The notes: generated by a model from the letters alone, not told the origin. A stretch of 64,000 nt of DNA from JALGVA01 sp964617715 (GCA_964617715.1 CAZTZN010000002.1:1-64000); one strand, 5' to 3'. Shown: positions 41,049 to 49,720, counted from the stretch's first letter. Numbers and translations: made by a program.

Positions 41049-41429
41049 ATGAGCACGCATCGCATGGAGAGCGTCGGCCGCGAGCTGCAGGAGGAGATCG
41101 CCGAGATCGTCCGCACGGAGATCGATGACCCCCTCGTCGGATTTGTGACCATCACCGACGTGGAGATGTCGCCCGACCTCAAGCACGCACGCGTGTACTT
41201 CAGCGTGCTGGGCGACGAGCAGCAGAAGCGGGACAGCGCCCGAGGCATCCGGCGCGCCGCCAAGTTCATCCGCGGCCGCGTCGCCGAGCGCATTGAGCTG
41301 CGCTACGTGCCGACACTGCGCTTCCTGCTCGACGAGACCGCCGAGCGCGCTCAGCGCATCGAGATGCTCCTGCGCCGGGAGGCCGAGGAGCTGCAGCTCG
41401 AGGAGCCGGAGCCTGATGACGAGCAGTGA
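41049..41429 (+). CDS. rbfA: Ribosome-binding factor A
   Basis: RbfA (126 aa) is a cold-shock KH-like factor needed for 16S 5'-end processing and 30S assembly. Conserved blocks: RMESVGRELQEEIAEIV at 5-21, FVTITDVEMSPDLKHARVYFSV at the centre, and an FIRGRVAERIELRYVPTLRF segment. AAGGAGG lies just upstream. The last 14 nt overlap nrnA. Confidence 0.96.
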   Translation: MSTHRMESVGRELQEEIAEIVRTEIDDPLVGFVTITDVEMSPDLKHARVYFSVLGDEQQKRDSARGIRRAAKFIRGRVAERIELRYVPTLRFLLDETAERAQRIEMLLRREAEELQLEEPEPDDEQ

Positions 41430-42396
41430 CGCCTGCGCCCGGGTGGCGCAGGCCGTCCGCGGGGCCGGCACCATCTTCCTGGTGGCGCACGAGAACCCCG
41501 ACGCGGACAGCGTCGGCTCGCTGCTCGCGCTGCGCGACATGCTACTGGCGCTGGGCAAGACCGTGCACGCCGCGACGCCCGACCCCCCGCCCGACCGCTT
41601 CAGCTTCGTCGTCGGCTTCGGCGCTCTGACTACGCAACCACCGCCGTGGACGCCCGACCTGGCCATCGCTCTCGACTGCGACGGCCCGAGCCGGCTGGCC
41701 GTGCTTGAGGAGGCCTTCAGGGGCGCCGCGTGCACTGCGGACGTCGATCACCACCGCGGCGTCTCGGCCTTCGGCGACATCCGCTGGGTGGTACCCGAGG
41801 CGCCCGCGACCGCCTGGCTCGTGGCGCAGCTCGCCCACGAGCTGGGGCTGCCCCTGACCCCGCCCCGCGCCGAGGCGCTCTACGTGGGCCTGATCGCCGA
41901 CACCGGCGGCTTCCGCTTCACCAACACCTCGCCCGCGGCCCTGCGGCTGGGGGCCGAGCTGGTCGAGGCGGGCGCCGACCCGTCCACGCTGGCGCGCCGT
42001 GTATTCACCATCCGACCGCTGGCGGCCGCCCTGCTCGAGGCACGTGCGCTCGCGTCGCTCGAGATGGCCGACGATGGCGTGCTCATCGCCAGCCTCACCC
42101 GTGACGACTTCGTGGAGACGGGAGCGAGCCCGGCGGACACCGACGGATTGATCGACTCTTTCCGTGACATCATCGGCGTGCGCGCTGCGGTGCTGATGAA
42201 GGAGAGTGAGTCCGGCGTCTGGCAGGTCAGTCTGCGCGGCAACGGGGTGGACGTCGCACGAGTGGCCGCACGCTTCGGCGGGGGCGGACACAAGTTCGCG
42301 GCGGGTTTCACCGCTGCGGGCGCGCGCGAGCAGATCAGGCGCAGCATGCTGGAGGCGCTTGCGCCTGCGCAGGACGGGGGCGCCGCGCATGGCTGA
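41416..42396 (+). CDS. nrnA: DHH-family bifunctional oligoribonuclease/PAP phosphatase
   Basis: NrnA (326 aa) degrades short RNA oligomers and 3'-phosphoadenosine 5'-phosphate. DHH active-site motifs: HENPDADSVGS at residues 25-35, LDCDGPSR, the DHH signature (DVDHHRG) near residue 112, and IADTGGFRF. The DHHA1 RNA-binding end has RFGGGGHKFAAGF near residue 283. The GGAG site is just before 41416, and the gene overlaps rbfA by 14 nt and truB by 8 nt. Confidence 0.93.
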   Translation: MTSSDACARVAQAVRGAGTIFLVAHENPDADSVGSLLALRDMLLALGKTVHAATPDPPPDRFSFVVGFGALTTQPPPWTPDLAIALDCDGPSRLAVLEEAFRGAACTADVDHHRGVSAFGDIRWVVPEAPATAWLVAQLAHELGLPLTPPRAEALYVGLIADTGGFRFTNTSPAALRLGAELVEAGADPSTLARRVFTIRPLAAALLEARALASLEMADDGVLIASLTRDDFVETGASPADTDGLIDSFRDIIGVRAAVLMKESESGVWQVSLRGNGVDVARVAARFGGGGHKFAAGFTAAGAREQIRRSMLEALAPAQDGGAAHG

Positions 42397-43306
42397 CGGC
42401 CTGCTGAACATGCTCAAGCCTCCCGGCATGACCTCGCACGACGTCGTCGATGGGGTGCGACGCATCGTCGGCACGCGGCGGGTCGGGCACACCGGAACAC
42501 TCGACCCGGCGGCCGCCGGCGTGATGGTACTGATGATCGGTGCGGCCACGCGGCTGAGCGAGTTCCTCACCGCCCGCCCCAAGGTCTATCGTGCCGAGAT
42601 CACCTTCGGGATCGCCACCGACACGCTCGACGGCGAAGGCACCATCGTGGAGCGCGCCGATGCGCGCGCCCTGCGAGCGGCGCCGGTGCGCGAGGCGCTG
42701 GCGGCTCTGACCGGCGAGCTGCAGATCGTGCCGCCGATGTACTCGGCCGTCTGGCACCACGGCCGCCGGCTCTACGACATCGCCCGCAGCGGCGAGACGG
42801 TCGAGGTGGAGACCCGCACGAGTGTGATCGACCGCTTCGAGCTGCTGGACTTCCAGCCCGGCAGTCCGGCGCGCGCCCTCACCGAGATCGCCTGCTCCAG
42901 CGGCACCTACGTGCGCTCCCTGGCGGCGATGGCGGGCGCAATCGTGGGCCTGCCGGCCTACCTGTCGCTGCTGGTGCGCACGCGCGTTGGCCCACTGGAG
43001 ATCGCAGACGCCCTTACCGGCCGCGAGCTGACACAGGTGGTGCGTGACGGACGCCTGAGCGAGGTGTTGATCGCCCCGGAAGATGCGCTGACCGACTGGC
43101 CGCGGCTGGTGGCCGACGCGCCGACCGCACGTGCCTTGAGCAACGGCATGCGAGTCCCCCCATGGCAGCCGGTCGGCGCCGGGCACCTGCTGGTGATGCG
43201 CGAAGACGGACGGCTGCTGTGCGTGGCAGAGGCGCTCGAGATCGAGGGCACGCTGATGGTCCAGCCTCGGCGCCTGGTCACGAGTGAGGACGTGCCGCGG
43301 TCATGA
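42389..43306 (+). CDS. truB: tRNA pseudouridine(55) synthase TruB
   Basis: TruB (305 aa) makes pseudouridine-55 in the tRNA T-loop. The catalytic Asp39 lies in GTLDPAAAGV; other family blocks are LNMLKPPGMTSHDVVD, YRAEITFGIATDTLDGEG and PPMYSAVWHHGRRLYD. The C-terminal CSSGTYVRSLA block fits the active site. The start at 42389 is inside the nrnA stop region. Confidence 0.95.
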   Translation: MADGLLNMLKPPGMTSHDVVDGVRRIVGTRRVGHTGTLDPAAAGVMVLMIGAATRLSEFLTARPKVYRAEITFGIATDTLDGEGTIVERADARALRAAPVREALAALTGELQIVPPMYSAVWHHGRRLYDIARSGETVEVETRTSVIDRFELLDFQPGSPARALTEIACSSGTYVRSLAAMAGAIVGLPAYLSLLVRTRVGPLEIADALTGRELTQVVRDGRLSEVLIAPEDALTDWPRLVADAPTARALSNGMRVPPWQPVGAGHLLVMREDGRLLCVAEALEIEGTLMVQPRRLVTSEDVPRS

Positions 43307-44331
43307 AGATCGTGCACTGGGCGCCTGACATGGTCCTGCCTCAACGGCCACGGGTGGCCGTGCTGGGGGCGTTCGACGGTGTACACCTCGGCCACGCCCG
43401 CACCATCCGGGCCATGCGCGCCATCGCCCATCGGCGTGACGCCGAGGCGGTGGTGCTTACCTTCGACCCCAGCCCGCGCGAGTTCAGCGACGGCGTGCGC
43501 CGCCCCGGCCGGCGTCTCACCACCAGGGACGAGCAGATGTACTACCTGCGCCGCCTGGGCGTGGATCTCGCGGTGATCTTCGACTATCCCGGAGAGATTC
43601 GCGATCTCGATCCCGAGGACTTCGTGCGCGACGTGCTCGTCGGGCAGTTCAACGTCATTTGCGTGTCGGCGAGTGAGACCCACCGCTTCGGCCGTGGCGG
43701 CGCAGGTGATCCGACGCTGCTGCGCAAGCTGGGCGAGAAGCTGGGGTTCGGTGTTGAATCAGTGCCGCCGGTGATCGTCGGCGGCGAGCGCGTTTCAAGC
43801 ACGCGGATCCGCAAGCTGCTTGCCGCGGGCGCGGTCGCCGCGGCGGGGGCGCTGCTGGGCCGGCCCTACGCCCTGTGTGCCACCGTCGTCTCGGGCCAGG
43901 GCGTGGGCACGCAGTTGGGCTTCCCGACCGCCAACCTGCAGATCCCGCCCGAGAAGGTCCTGCCGCGCGACGGCGTATACGCCGGATTGTGCGGCGTGGT
44001 ACGCGACGGCGACCTGGACGCGGTGGGGCAGGCGCGCGCCGCCGCGATCAACATCGGGGTGGCGCCCACCGTGCGCGGCGATGAGCGTGTCGTAGAGGTG
44101 CACCTCGTCGGCCGGCACTGCGACCTGCGCGGCGCGTGCGTCAAGACGGAGTTCCTGCGCTGGCTGCGGGGCGAGGAGCATTTCGCCAACCTGCAGGAGC
44201 TGGCCGCGCAGATCGGACGCGACGCCGCGCTGGCGGCCGAGCTGGTCGGCGAGCCGCTTCCCGAAGAGCTGCGCCGCTTCGAGCGCGAGTGCCATGTGGA
44301 CTACGTCATCCGCCCCCGCGACGCGGGCTGA
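43303..44331 (+). CDS. ribF: Bifunctional riboflavin kinase/FAD synthetase
   Basis: RibF (342 aa) phosphorylates riboflavin to FMN and adenylylates it to FAD. N-terminal nucleotidyltransferase domain with GAFDGVHLGH at residues 22-31 and VSSTRIR near 165; C-terminal riboflavin kinase domain with GVGTQLGFPTANLQ near 204-217 and a DGVYAG strand. Four-base overlap with truB. Last gene of the operon and convergent with the metallo-hydrolase gene 16 nt on. Confidence 0.95.
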   Translation: MKIVHWAPDMVLPQRPRVAVLGAFDGVHLGHARTIRAMRAIAHRRDAEAVVLTFDPSPREFSDGVRRPGRRLTTRDEQMYYLRRLGVDLAVIFDYPGEIRDLDPEDFVRDVLVGQFNVICVSASETHRFGRGGAGDPTLLRKLGEKLGFGVESVPPVIVGGERVSSTRIRKLLAAGAVAAAGALLGRPYALCATVVSGQGVGTQLGFPTANLQIPPEKVLPRDGVYAGLCGVVRDGDLDAVGQARAAAINIGVAPTVRGDERVVEVHLVGRHCDLRGACVKTEFLRWLRGEEHFANLQELAAQIGRDAALAAELVGEPLPEELRRFERECHVDYVIRPRDAG

Positions 44332-44347
44332 TCTGGAGCGAGCCGGA

Positions 44348-44980
44348 TCAGGGAGCACTCAACTCAAGCAGGAATGGGTTCGTGAGAGCTTCATCACCGA
44401 GCGTTGACTCGGGCCCGTGACCGGGGAGCAAACGCGTATCCTCGCCGAACTCCGCGACGATGCGGCGCAGCGACCGCCGCAGGATCGGCATCGATCCCCC
44501 CGGCAGGTCTGTGCGCCCGACGCTACCCGCAAAGAGCGTGTCGCCGGTCAGCAGCAGGTTCTCGACCGCCAGGCACACACCGCCGGGCGTGTGTCCGGGT
44601 GTGTGCAGTACGCGCACCGTCAGGTCGCCCACGTGCAGTTCGTCGCCCTCCGCGAGCGTACCATCGGGCCTGGAGGGCTCGACGCCCCCGACCATCGCCG
44701 ACCAGAACGCATGCGGACGCTCGATCAGCTCGCGATCGGCCTCGTGGATCAGCAGCTTCCCGCCGGTGGCACGTTGGATCTCGGCGTTGGCGGCAACGTG
44801 ATCGACGTGCCCATGGCTGTCGCAGATGTACTCGATCTGCAGCCCCAGCCGGTCGATGGCATGGAGGATGCGGGGCGCCTCACCGCCCGGATCGATGACC
44901 AGGCCCGCGCGCGTGTGGTCGCAGCCGAGCAGGTAGCAGTTGGCCTGCAGAGGCCCGACGGTGATCGTCTCAAGTATCAT
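44348..44980 (-). CDS. Metallo-beta-lactamase-fold hydrolase (glyoxalase II-like)
   Basis: 210 aa of the short MBL/glyoxalase II-like hydrolase family. The metal-binding HxHxDH is present as HGHVDHVA near residue 53, HTPGHTPGG near 127, the bridging Asp in TGDTLFAGSVGRTDL near 148 and the last His in HGPEST. Substrate cannot be defined: members hydrolyse hydroxyacyl-thioesters or other esters. The start at 44980 is chosen because it begins MILETITVGPLQANCYL, the usual family opening. It follows the TPR gene by 13 nt. Confidence 0.86.
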   Translation of the reverse strand: MILETITVGPLQANCYLLGCDHTRAGLVIDPGGEAPRILHAIDRLGLQIEYICDSHGHVDHVAANAEIQRATGGKLLIHEADRELIERPHAFWSAMVGGVEPSRPDGTLAEGDELHVGDLTVRVLHTPGHTPGGVCLAVENLLLTGDTLFAGSVGRTDLPGGSMPILRRSLRRIVAEFGEDTRLLPGHGPESTLGDEALTNPFLLELSAP

Positions 44981-44993
44981 CACCAGGCCACCC

Positions 44994-45860
44994 TCACGCC
45001 GGGACCTCGATCGCGCTGATGAGCACCAGCTTCTCATCCTCACGAAGCTGGCCCGAGCGCCGCTTGATGCGACGGACGAAGTCGCGGTCGTAGTCATCCA
45101 GCCGCCCCGCCCGCCGAAGCTGCTCGCTGCCCGCCTCCAGTTCGCCGATGAGCACCAACAACTCGCCCAGCAGGTAGCGGTAGGCGCGGTTGTCGGGCGC
45201 GATGCGCACGGTTCGGCGCAGCACCTTGACCGCCGCCCGGCGTCGGTTGAGCCGGATCAGAACCGACGCGAGGCGCACGTGGTAGAAGTCATCCAGTGGA
45301 GCGCACTCGGTGGCGCGCAGATATGCCTGCGCCGCCGGCAGCCAACGGGCGGAGCGCACGTGCAGCTCGCCGAGCTTGTAACGATACAGCCCCTCTCCGG
45401 GATCGCCGGCGATGGCGGCCAGGAGGGCGGTCTCGGCCATCTCGTCGTCTCCCGCTCGCGCGTAGAGTTCCGCCAGCCGGTAGCAGTAGTAGGGGCGCTC
45501 GGGGTCGGCCTCAACCGCCAGCTCCATCTCGCCGATCGCCTCCTGCACTCGCCCCGAGCGGGCGAGCAGGTCGGCCATGCAGAAGTGCGCGTCGGCGTTG
45601 TCGGGATGCGCGCGCAGTGCCCGCTGGTAGGCGCGGAAGGCCTCATCGTCGCGGTCGGCGAGGGCGTACGAATCCCCCAGGCTCAGATGCGCGCGTGCGT
45701 TGCGCTCGTCAAGTTCGGTGGCACGGCGGTAGCTCTCGATAGCGCCCATGACGTCATCCTGCAACGCCCGCGTATCGCCGGCGTCACAGTAGCGCTTCGC
45801 GAGCTTCCTCGCGACCACTTCCTGGCCTTCTCGGCGCTCCTGTGTGCTTGCCATCGCCAT
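44994..45860 (-). CDS. TPR-repeat protein
   Basis: 288 aa, with about six tetratricopeptide repeats from residue 33 to 250 (helix pairs such as AIESYRRATELDERNARAHLS and AYQRALRAHPDNADAHF), with no signal peptide or membrane segment. The C-terminus is basic (FVRRIKRRSGQL). It is likely a protein-protein interaction scaffold in the cytoplasm. Lies between dtd and the MBL hydrolase in one minus-strand run. An ATG at 45854, 6 nt later, is an equally possible start. Confidence 0.8.
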   Translation of the reverse strand: MAMASTQERREGQEVVARKLAKRYCDAGDTRALQDDVMGAIESYRRATELDERNARAHLSLGDSYALADRDDEAFRAYQRALRAHPDNADAHFCMADLLARSGRVQEAIGEMELAVEADPERPYYCYRLAELYARAGDDEMAETALLAAIAGDPGEGLYRYKLGELHVRSARWLPAAQAYLRATECAPLDDFYHVRLASVLIRLNRRRAAVKVLRRTVRIAPDNRAYRYLLGELLVLIGELEAGSEQLRRAGRLDDYDRDFVRRIKRRSGQLREDEKLVLISAIEVPA

Positions 45861-45895
45861 TCATCAGCCCGCCATCCGGCGCAGGCCGTTGCCTG

Positions 45896-46345
45896 TCAGA
45901 AAGTCCGATCGGTGCTCAGCAACAGCGTCACCGGGCCTTCATTGACCAGCGACACGTGCATGCGCGCGCCGAATACCCCGCGCGCGACCTGCAGGCCCAT
46001 CTCCACCATCCGGTCGGCGAATTCATCGACCAGCGCCTCGGCCGCATGGGGCTCGCAAGCACCGGTGAAGCTCGGGCGCCGCCCCTTGCGGCAGTCGCCG
46101 TAGAGTGTGAAGTTCGGCACCACCAGCACCCCACCGCCGATGTCGGACACCGACAGGTTCATCTTCCCGGCGTCATCCTCGAAGATCCGCAGGTGAGCAA
46201 TCTTGTTGGCCAGCGCGCGCGCGTCCTCATCCGCGTCGGCATTTCCGCAGCCGACCAGCACCATCAGCCCGCGCTCGATCCGGCCGACGATCTCGCCCTC
46301 GACCTCGACCGCCGCCTCACTTACCCGCTGCACGACCGCTCTCAC
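45896..46345 (-). CDS. dtd: D-aminoacyl-tRNA deacylase
   Basis: Dtd (149 aa) removes D-amino acids mischarged on tRNA. It starts at a GTG (46345) giving VRAVVQRVSEAAVEV, the family opening, and GGGAG stands upstream. The C-terminal NEGPVT motif is kept. The other active-site motif, usually SQFTL, is here PNFTL: Thr and Phe are retained but Gln is replaced by Asn and Ser by Pro. A plain substitution is most likely, but the active site is worth checking. Confidence 0.92.
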   Translation of the reverse strand: MRAVVQRVSEAAVEVEGEIVGRIERGLMVLVGCGNADADEDARALANKIAHLRIFEDDAGKMNLSVSDIGGGVLVVPNFTLYGDCRKGRRPSFTGACEPHAAEALVDEFADRMVEMGLQVARGVFGARMHVSLVNEGPVTLLLSTDRTF

Positions 46346-46471
46346 GTGCGCTCCCACTCCCGAGCCCCGGCTTACCAGCCTCTGCTCTTTGTTCCTCGCG
46401 CCTGTCCCCGCCACCTGCCCGATGCGCACGAGCCGGGGTCATCAGCGGCCTCGCGAATGAACATTCCACCC

Positions 46472-46500
46472 TTGACAGAGCGTCTACTATCTGGCATAGT
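46472..46500 (+). promoter_or_regulatory. Promoter of the lipoprotein gene
   Basis: Perfect TTGACA (46472-46477), 17-nt spacer, CATAGT (46495-46500) preceded by TGG (extended -10), 53 nt before the start codon. Confidence 0.68.
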
Positions 46501-46553
46501 ATCAACTACGAGTGGTAGTACGACGCGGTGGATGAACCCGGGAGGTGCCTGGA

Positions 46554-47090
46554 GTGCGCAGGACGGCGACGATGATAGGTCTGATCGCGTTGGTGGCCGC
46601 GGCGGGCGTGCTGGTCTTTTCGGGCTGCGACTCGGCCTGGTACGAGGACGACTGGGACGATGACGGGGGCTACGACGGCAGCTACAACAAGACCATCTTC
46701 TTCTACCTGAACGTCGCCGACGCCAACGGCGACCCCCTGCCCGGCGTGACCGTATGGATCGACGGCGACCAGCAGGATGCGCGCACCGACGACGAGTACG
46801 AGCGGCTCGGCCAGCAGTTCCCGCCCGACTGGCGTGGCTGGCGCTACAACTGGAGCGGCGGGCCGTACTGGCTGGATCTGCGGGATTACGCCGGCGCCGA
46901 GTGCACCATCGAGATCATGGTCACCCGCAGCGGTCTGCAAAGCCAGCGCAGCTATGTGACCTTCGATCGCTGGGATCCGCGCGAGATCTACGTGCGACAG
47001 ACCTTCGTGATGGAGCCGCGCAGCGGGCTGACCTCGGCCGCGGTCGTTACCGCGCCGCAACCGGCGGAGAAATGCTCACTCGAGCAGTAA
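46554..47090 (+). CDS. Lipoprotein of unknown function
   Basis: 178 aa with a signal peptide and a lipobox-like VFSGC, so Cys25 would be lipidated and the protein anchored outside the cytoplasmic membrane. After it comes an Asp/Tyr-rich stretch (about residues 29-47), then a beta-sandwich-like region with a NVADANGDPLPGVTVWIDG turn, resembling a carboxypeptidase-regulatory or Ig-like fold. No family recognised. GTG at 46554 is 8 nt after GGAGG; GTG 46545 lies inside it. The 3' end overlaps mtaB by 15 nt on the opposite strand. Confidence 0.72.
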   Translation: MRRTATMIGLIALVAAAGVLVFSGCDSAWYEDDWDDDGGYDGSYNKTIFFYLNVADANGDPLPGVTVWIDGDQQDARTDDEYERLGQQFPPDWRGWRYNWSGGPYWLDLRDYAGAECTIEIMVTRSGLQSQRSYVTFDRWDPREIYVRQTFVMEPRSGLTSAAVVTAPQPAEKCSLEQ

Positions 47091-48419
47091 GCCCGACAGT
47101 CCTGCGCCATCGGCCCCGGTGGCCATGACCGGCACGATCCGGCCAACGAGGTCATCGGGGCCGTCGAAGGCCACCCGCAGGTAATTGTCCGAGACCCCGA
47201 CGAGACGCCCCGCCCTGTCGCGGGGCGTCTCGACGACCACCTCCAGTTGCTCCCCCACCGCCGCCTGTGCGAACCTGGCCGCCTTCTCCGCCGACACTCC
47301 GCGCAACACCGCGGTGCGTCGCTTGCGCACCTCCGGGTTCACACTCTCTGGCATATCTGCCGCGGGCGTCCCCGGCCGCTCGGAGTACGTGAATACATGC
47401 AGGTACGCCGCCGGCAGCTCGCGCACGAACTCCAGCGTCTGCGCGAACTCGTCATCGCTCTCGCCCGGGAAGCCGGTGAGCACATCGACACCGATACTCA
47501 CCTGCGGCTCGCACGCGACGATCCCGGTGATCAAGTCACGGTAGAACGCGCTGTCGTAAGGCCGGTTCATACGCGCCAGCGTGGCGTCACAGCCGCTCTG
47601 CAGCGGAATGTGCAGGTGCCGGCAGACCTTGCCGTACGCAGGCAGCTTCGGGTCCGGCGCGAGGGCCCCGCCCCCCGCACACACCATCGCGATCAGTTCC
47701 TCAGTCACCTCGCGCGGCTCGATGCTGCTCAGACGCACGCGTGCGACACTGTCGAGGTCGCAGACGGCATGCACCAGATCGGCCAGTCTCGCCCCGCCTG
47801 CGTCAAGATCGCGCCCCCAGGCTCCGAGGTGAGTGCCGACCAGCACCACCTCCGGGTGGCCCGCCCGTCCCAGCAGGTCGGCCTGGCGCACCACGATGTC
47901 GGGTGGCACGCTGCGGCTGGGGCCACGCGCGGCGGCGATGATGCAGTAGGCGCAGGAGGCGTCGCAGCCGTTCTGCACCTTGACGAAGGCGCGCGTGTTG
48001 TCAGGGAAGTGGTGCACGAGGCGCTCGGAGTCGGAGGGGGGTGTCGCAAGCCGCACCGGCTTTCGACGCGCCAGACGCTCGGCGGCCATGCGCGCGAGAT
48101 CCGGCTTGCAATCGTTCCCCGCGACCAGATCCGCGACGCCGAGGGCCTCCAGCTCTTCGGGGTACATCTCCGCGCTGCAGCCGGTCAGCACGACCACCGC
48201 GTCCGGGCAGCGCCGACGGGCCTGACGCGCCAACCTGCGCGCGTCGCGATCGGTGCGGTGGGTCACCGTGCAGGTGTTGAGAACATACACATCAGCCTCG
48301 GCGTCGAAGGGGACGGTCGCAAAGCCCAGGGCTTCGAAGTCCTCGCGAAGCTGCTCGCTCTCATACTGGTTGAGCTTGCAGCCCAGCGTTCGGATGGCCA
48401 CGCGCAAACGAGCGCTCAT
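47076..48419 (-). CDS. mtaB: tRNA t6A37 methylthiotransferase MtaB
   Basis: 447 aa radical-SAM methylthiotransferase of the MiaB/MtaB family; MtaB converts t6A37 to ms2t6A37 in tRNA. The N-terminal cluster-binding cysteines are Cys14 (LGCKLN), Cys50 (NTCTVT) and Cys81 (GCSAEM); the radical-SAM CxxxCxxC lies in NGCDASCAYCI near residue 150; a TRAM domain ends the protein. Assignment to MtaB rather than MiaB or RimO rests on the TLGCKLNQYES opening. The start at 48419 is chosen because the longer frame to 48545 has no MTTase similarity. Confidence 0.9.
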   Translation of the reverse strand: MSARLRVAIRTLGCKLNQYESEQLREDFEALGFATVPFDAEADVYVLNTCTVTHRTDRDARRLARQARRRCPDAVVVLTGCSAEMYPEELEALGVADLVAGNDCKPDLARMAAERLARRKPVRLATPPSDSERLVHHFPDNTRAFVKVQNGCDASCAYCIIAAARGPSRSVPPDIVVRQADLLGRAGHPEVVLVGTHLGAWGRDLDAGGARLADLVHAVCDLDSVARVRLSSIEPREVTEELIAMVCAGGGALAPDPKLPAYGKVCRHLHIPLQSGCDATLARMNRPYDSAFYRDLITGIVACEPQVSIGVDVLTGFPGESDDEFAQTLEFVRELPAAYLHVFTYSERPGTPAADMPESVNPEVRKRRTAVLRGVSAEKAARFAQAAVGEQLEVVVETPRDRAGRLVGVSDNYLRVAFDGPDDLVGRIVPVMATGADGAGLSGLLLE

Positions 48420-48445
48420 GGGCGCGTGCCCTCCGCGAGGCCGGG

Positions 48446-48475
48446 TTGCGCGCTGCCGAGTCCGTGTGCTATAAT
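48446..48475 (+). promoter_or_regulatory. Orphan strong promoter on the plus strand
   Basis: TTGCGC (48446-48451), 18-nt spacer, TATAAT (48470-48475) with TGC directly before it (extended -10). It fires into the 3' end of rpmB on the opposite strand; no plus-strand gene begins before 48884. The same TTGCGC-N18-TGC layout drives rpmB itself. Confidence 0.62.
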
Positions 48476-48512
48476 CGCCGTGTTCAGGCTGACGAGGGGC
48501 GGTCTGCGGGCA

Positions 48513-48542
48513 CGACAAACGGCCGGGGCCTGAGCCCCGGCC
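48513..48542 (-). terminator. Terminator hairpin of rpmB
   Basis: Perfect 9-bp stem (48542-48534 with 48529-48521), 4-nt loop, followed on the minus strand by GTTTGTCG. 29 nt after the rpmB stop. Confidence 0.55.
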
Positions 48543-48570
48543 CAACTGCGCGCATCGGTCCCGATTGGGA

Positions 48571-48765
48571 TCAGCCCCGGGCGGCTTTCTTGACCTTGCC
48601 CGCCTTGATACACGACGTGCAGACCTTTATCCGCTTCGGCGAGCCGTTCACGAGGGCGCGCACACGCTGGATGTTCGGCTGCCACGTGCGCTTGGTGCGC
48701 CGCTGCGAGTTGCTCACGTTGTGCCCGGTGCTCGGCCGCTTGCCGCAGATCTCACACTTGGCCAT
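48571..48765 (-). CDS. rpmB: 50S ribosomal protein L28
   Basis: L28, 64 aa, of the zinc-binding (C+) form: Cys4 and Cys7 (CEIC), then Cys49 and Cys52 (CTSC). Family blocks are GKRPSTGHNVSNSQRRTKR and RALVNGSPKRIKV. The start at 48765 is fixed by homology; the longer frame to 49218 runs back through a divergent gene. AAGGGAAG is the ribosome site. Monocistronic, with its own promoter and terminator. Confidence 0.96.
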   Translation of the reverse strand: MAKCEICGKRPSTGHNVSNSQRRTKRTWQPNIQRVRALVNGSPKRIKVCTSCIKAGKVKKAARG

Positions 48766-48833
48766 CGTCAATACTTCCCTTCGCAAGGCGAGCGTGTGTC
48801 CGTCCACGCGTCGCCGAATTGCCTGAGTAAATA

Positions 48834-48863
48834 ATGATAGCACATCCGCCCGACGCCGCGCAA
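48834..48863 (-). promoter_or_regulatory. Promoter of rpmB
   Basis: Minus strand TTGCGC (48863-48858), 18-nt spacer, TATCAT (48839-48834) preceded by TGC. 69 nt before rpmB, and divergent from the DUF1385 gene at 48884. Confidence 0.68.
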
Positions 48864-48883
48864 GCGGTGTCTGCATCGAGGCG

Positions 48884-49720
48884 ATGACGATTTCCCACCG
48901 CTTCCCCGATGATATCTGCCCTGACTGGATGCGGCCGGCCCTGCCGCCGAGCGGCCCGCCGCGTATCAGCGGTACCGCCATGCCCGGTGGCGTCTTCATG
49001 TCCACCGGCAACGCCCGCAGCGCCGGCGATCTGTGGCTCATCCTGACCGGCCTGTCCATCGCCGCGCTCGGCTCGGGGGCGCTGGTGCTGACCTGGATCA
49101 TCTCGTGGACCATCGAGCAGTTCTCGGCGCTGCCGCTCACCGGGATGCTGATGATGCTCACCCCCGGGCCCGACGGCGAGACGGGGCCGCTACTGGAGAT
49201 CGGCCTCAACCTGCTCACCTTCCTGTGTTTCCTCCTGCTTATGCGCCTGACCCCCCTGTCCGGCTACCACGCGGCCGAGCACAAGGTTATCAGCGCCATC
49301 GAGCACTTCGGTGAGGCCACCATGGAGCGCGCTCGCACGATGCCGCGCGCCCACCCGCGCTGCGGGTCCAATCTGCTGGCCGGGCTGCTCCCGCTGCTGC
49401 TCATCGGCGAGCCTCTGTGGCGCCTCAGCCCCATCGCCGGGGCCGCCACCATCATCCTGGGCTGGTCGATGCGTTTCCACACCGGCTATCTGATCCAGAC
49501 GCTCTTCGCCACCAAGGAGCCCACCGATCGTCAGCTCCGCGCCGGGCTGGAGGCCGGCCGCAGGGTGCTTGAGCGCTGGCAGGCCTCCCTCGGGCGGCCG
49601 GTACCACCGCTGATCAGCCTGTGGCGGCGCGGCATGGCGCAGATGTTCATCGGCATGTTCATTGGCGTCTGGCTCCTCGGACACATCTACGAGTACCTGC
49701 ACCTGTGGCTCGACTTCTGA
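48884..49720 (+). CDS. DUF1385 (YqhQ-like) membrane protein
   Basis: 278 aa DUF1385 protein with four to five transmembrane helices. The signature GYHAAEHKVISAIEHFGE near residue 125 and HPRCGSNLL near 156 are diagnostic; the family opening (GGQAVMEGVMM) is degraded here. Function is unknown; in many bacteria the gene is close to prfA or rpmE, and here it is beside rpmB and argS. GAGG stands only 3 nt before the ATG, so a later start is possible. Confidence 0.85.
   Translation: MTISHRFPDDICPDWMRPALPPSGPPRISGTAMPGGVFMSTGNARSAGDLWLILTGLSIAALGSGALVLTWIISWTIEQFSALPLTGMLMMLTPGPDGETGPLLEIGLNLLTFLCFLLLMRLTPLSGYHAAEHKVISAIEHFGEATMERARTMPRAHPRCGSNLLAGLLPLLLIGEPLWRLSPIAGAATIILGWSMRFHTGYLIQTLFATKEPTDRQLRAGLEAGRRVLERWQASLGRPVPPLISLWRRGMAQMFIGMFIGVWLLGHIYEYLHLWLDF

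Noticed and set aside
45861..45895. An eighth copy of the intergenic element on the minus strand before the TPR gene
   Set aside because: CAGG is present but the AAT core is GGATG and the distance is off; too weak to count.
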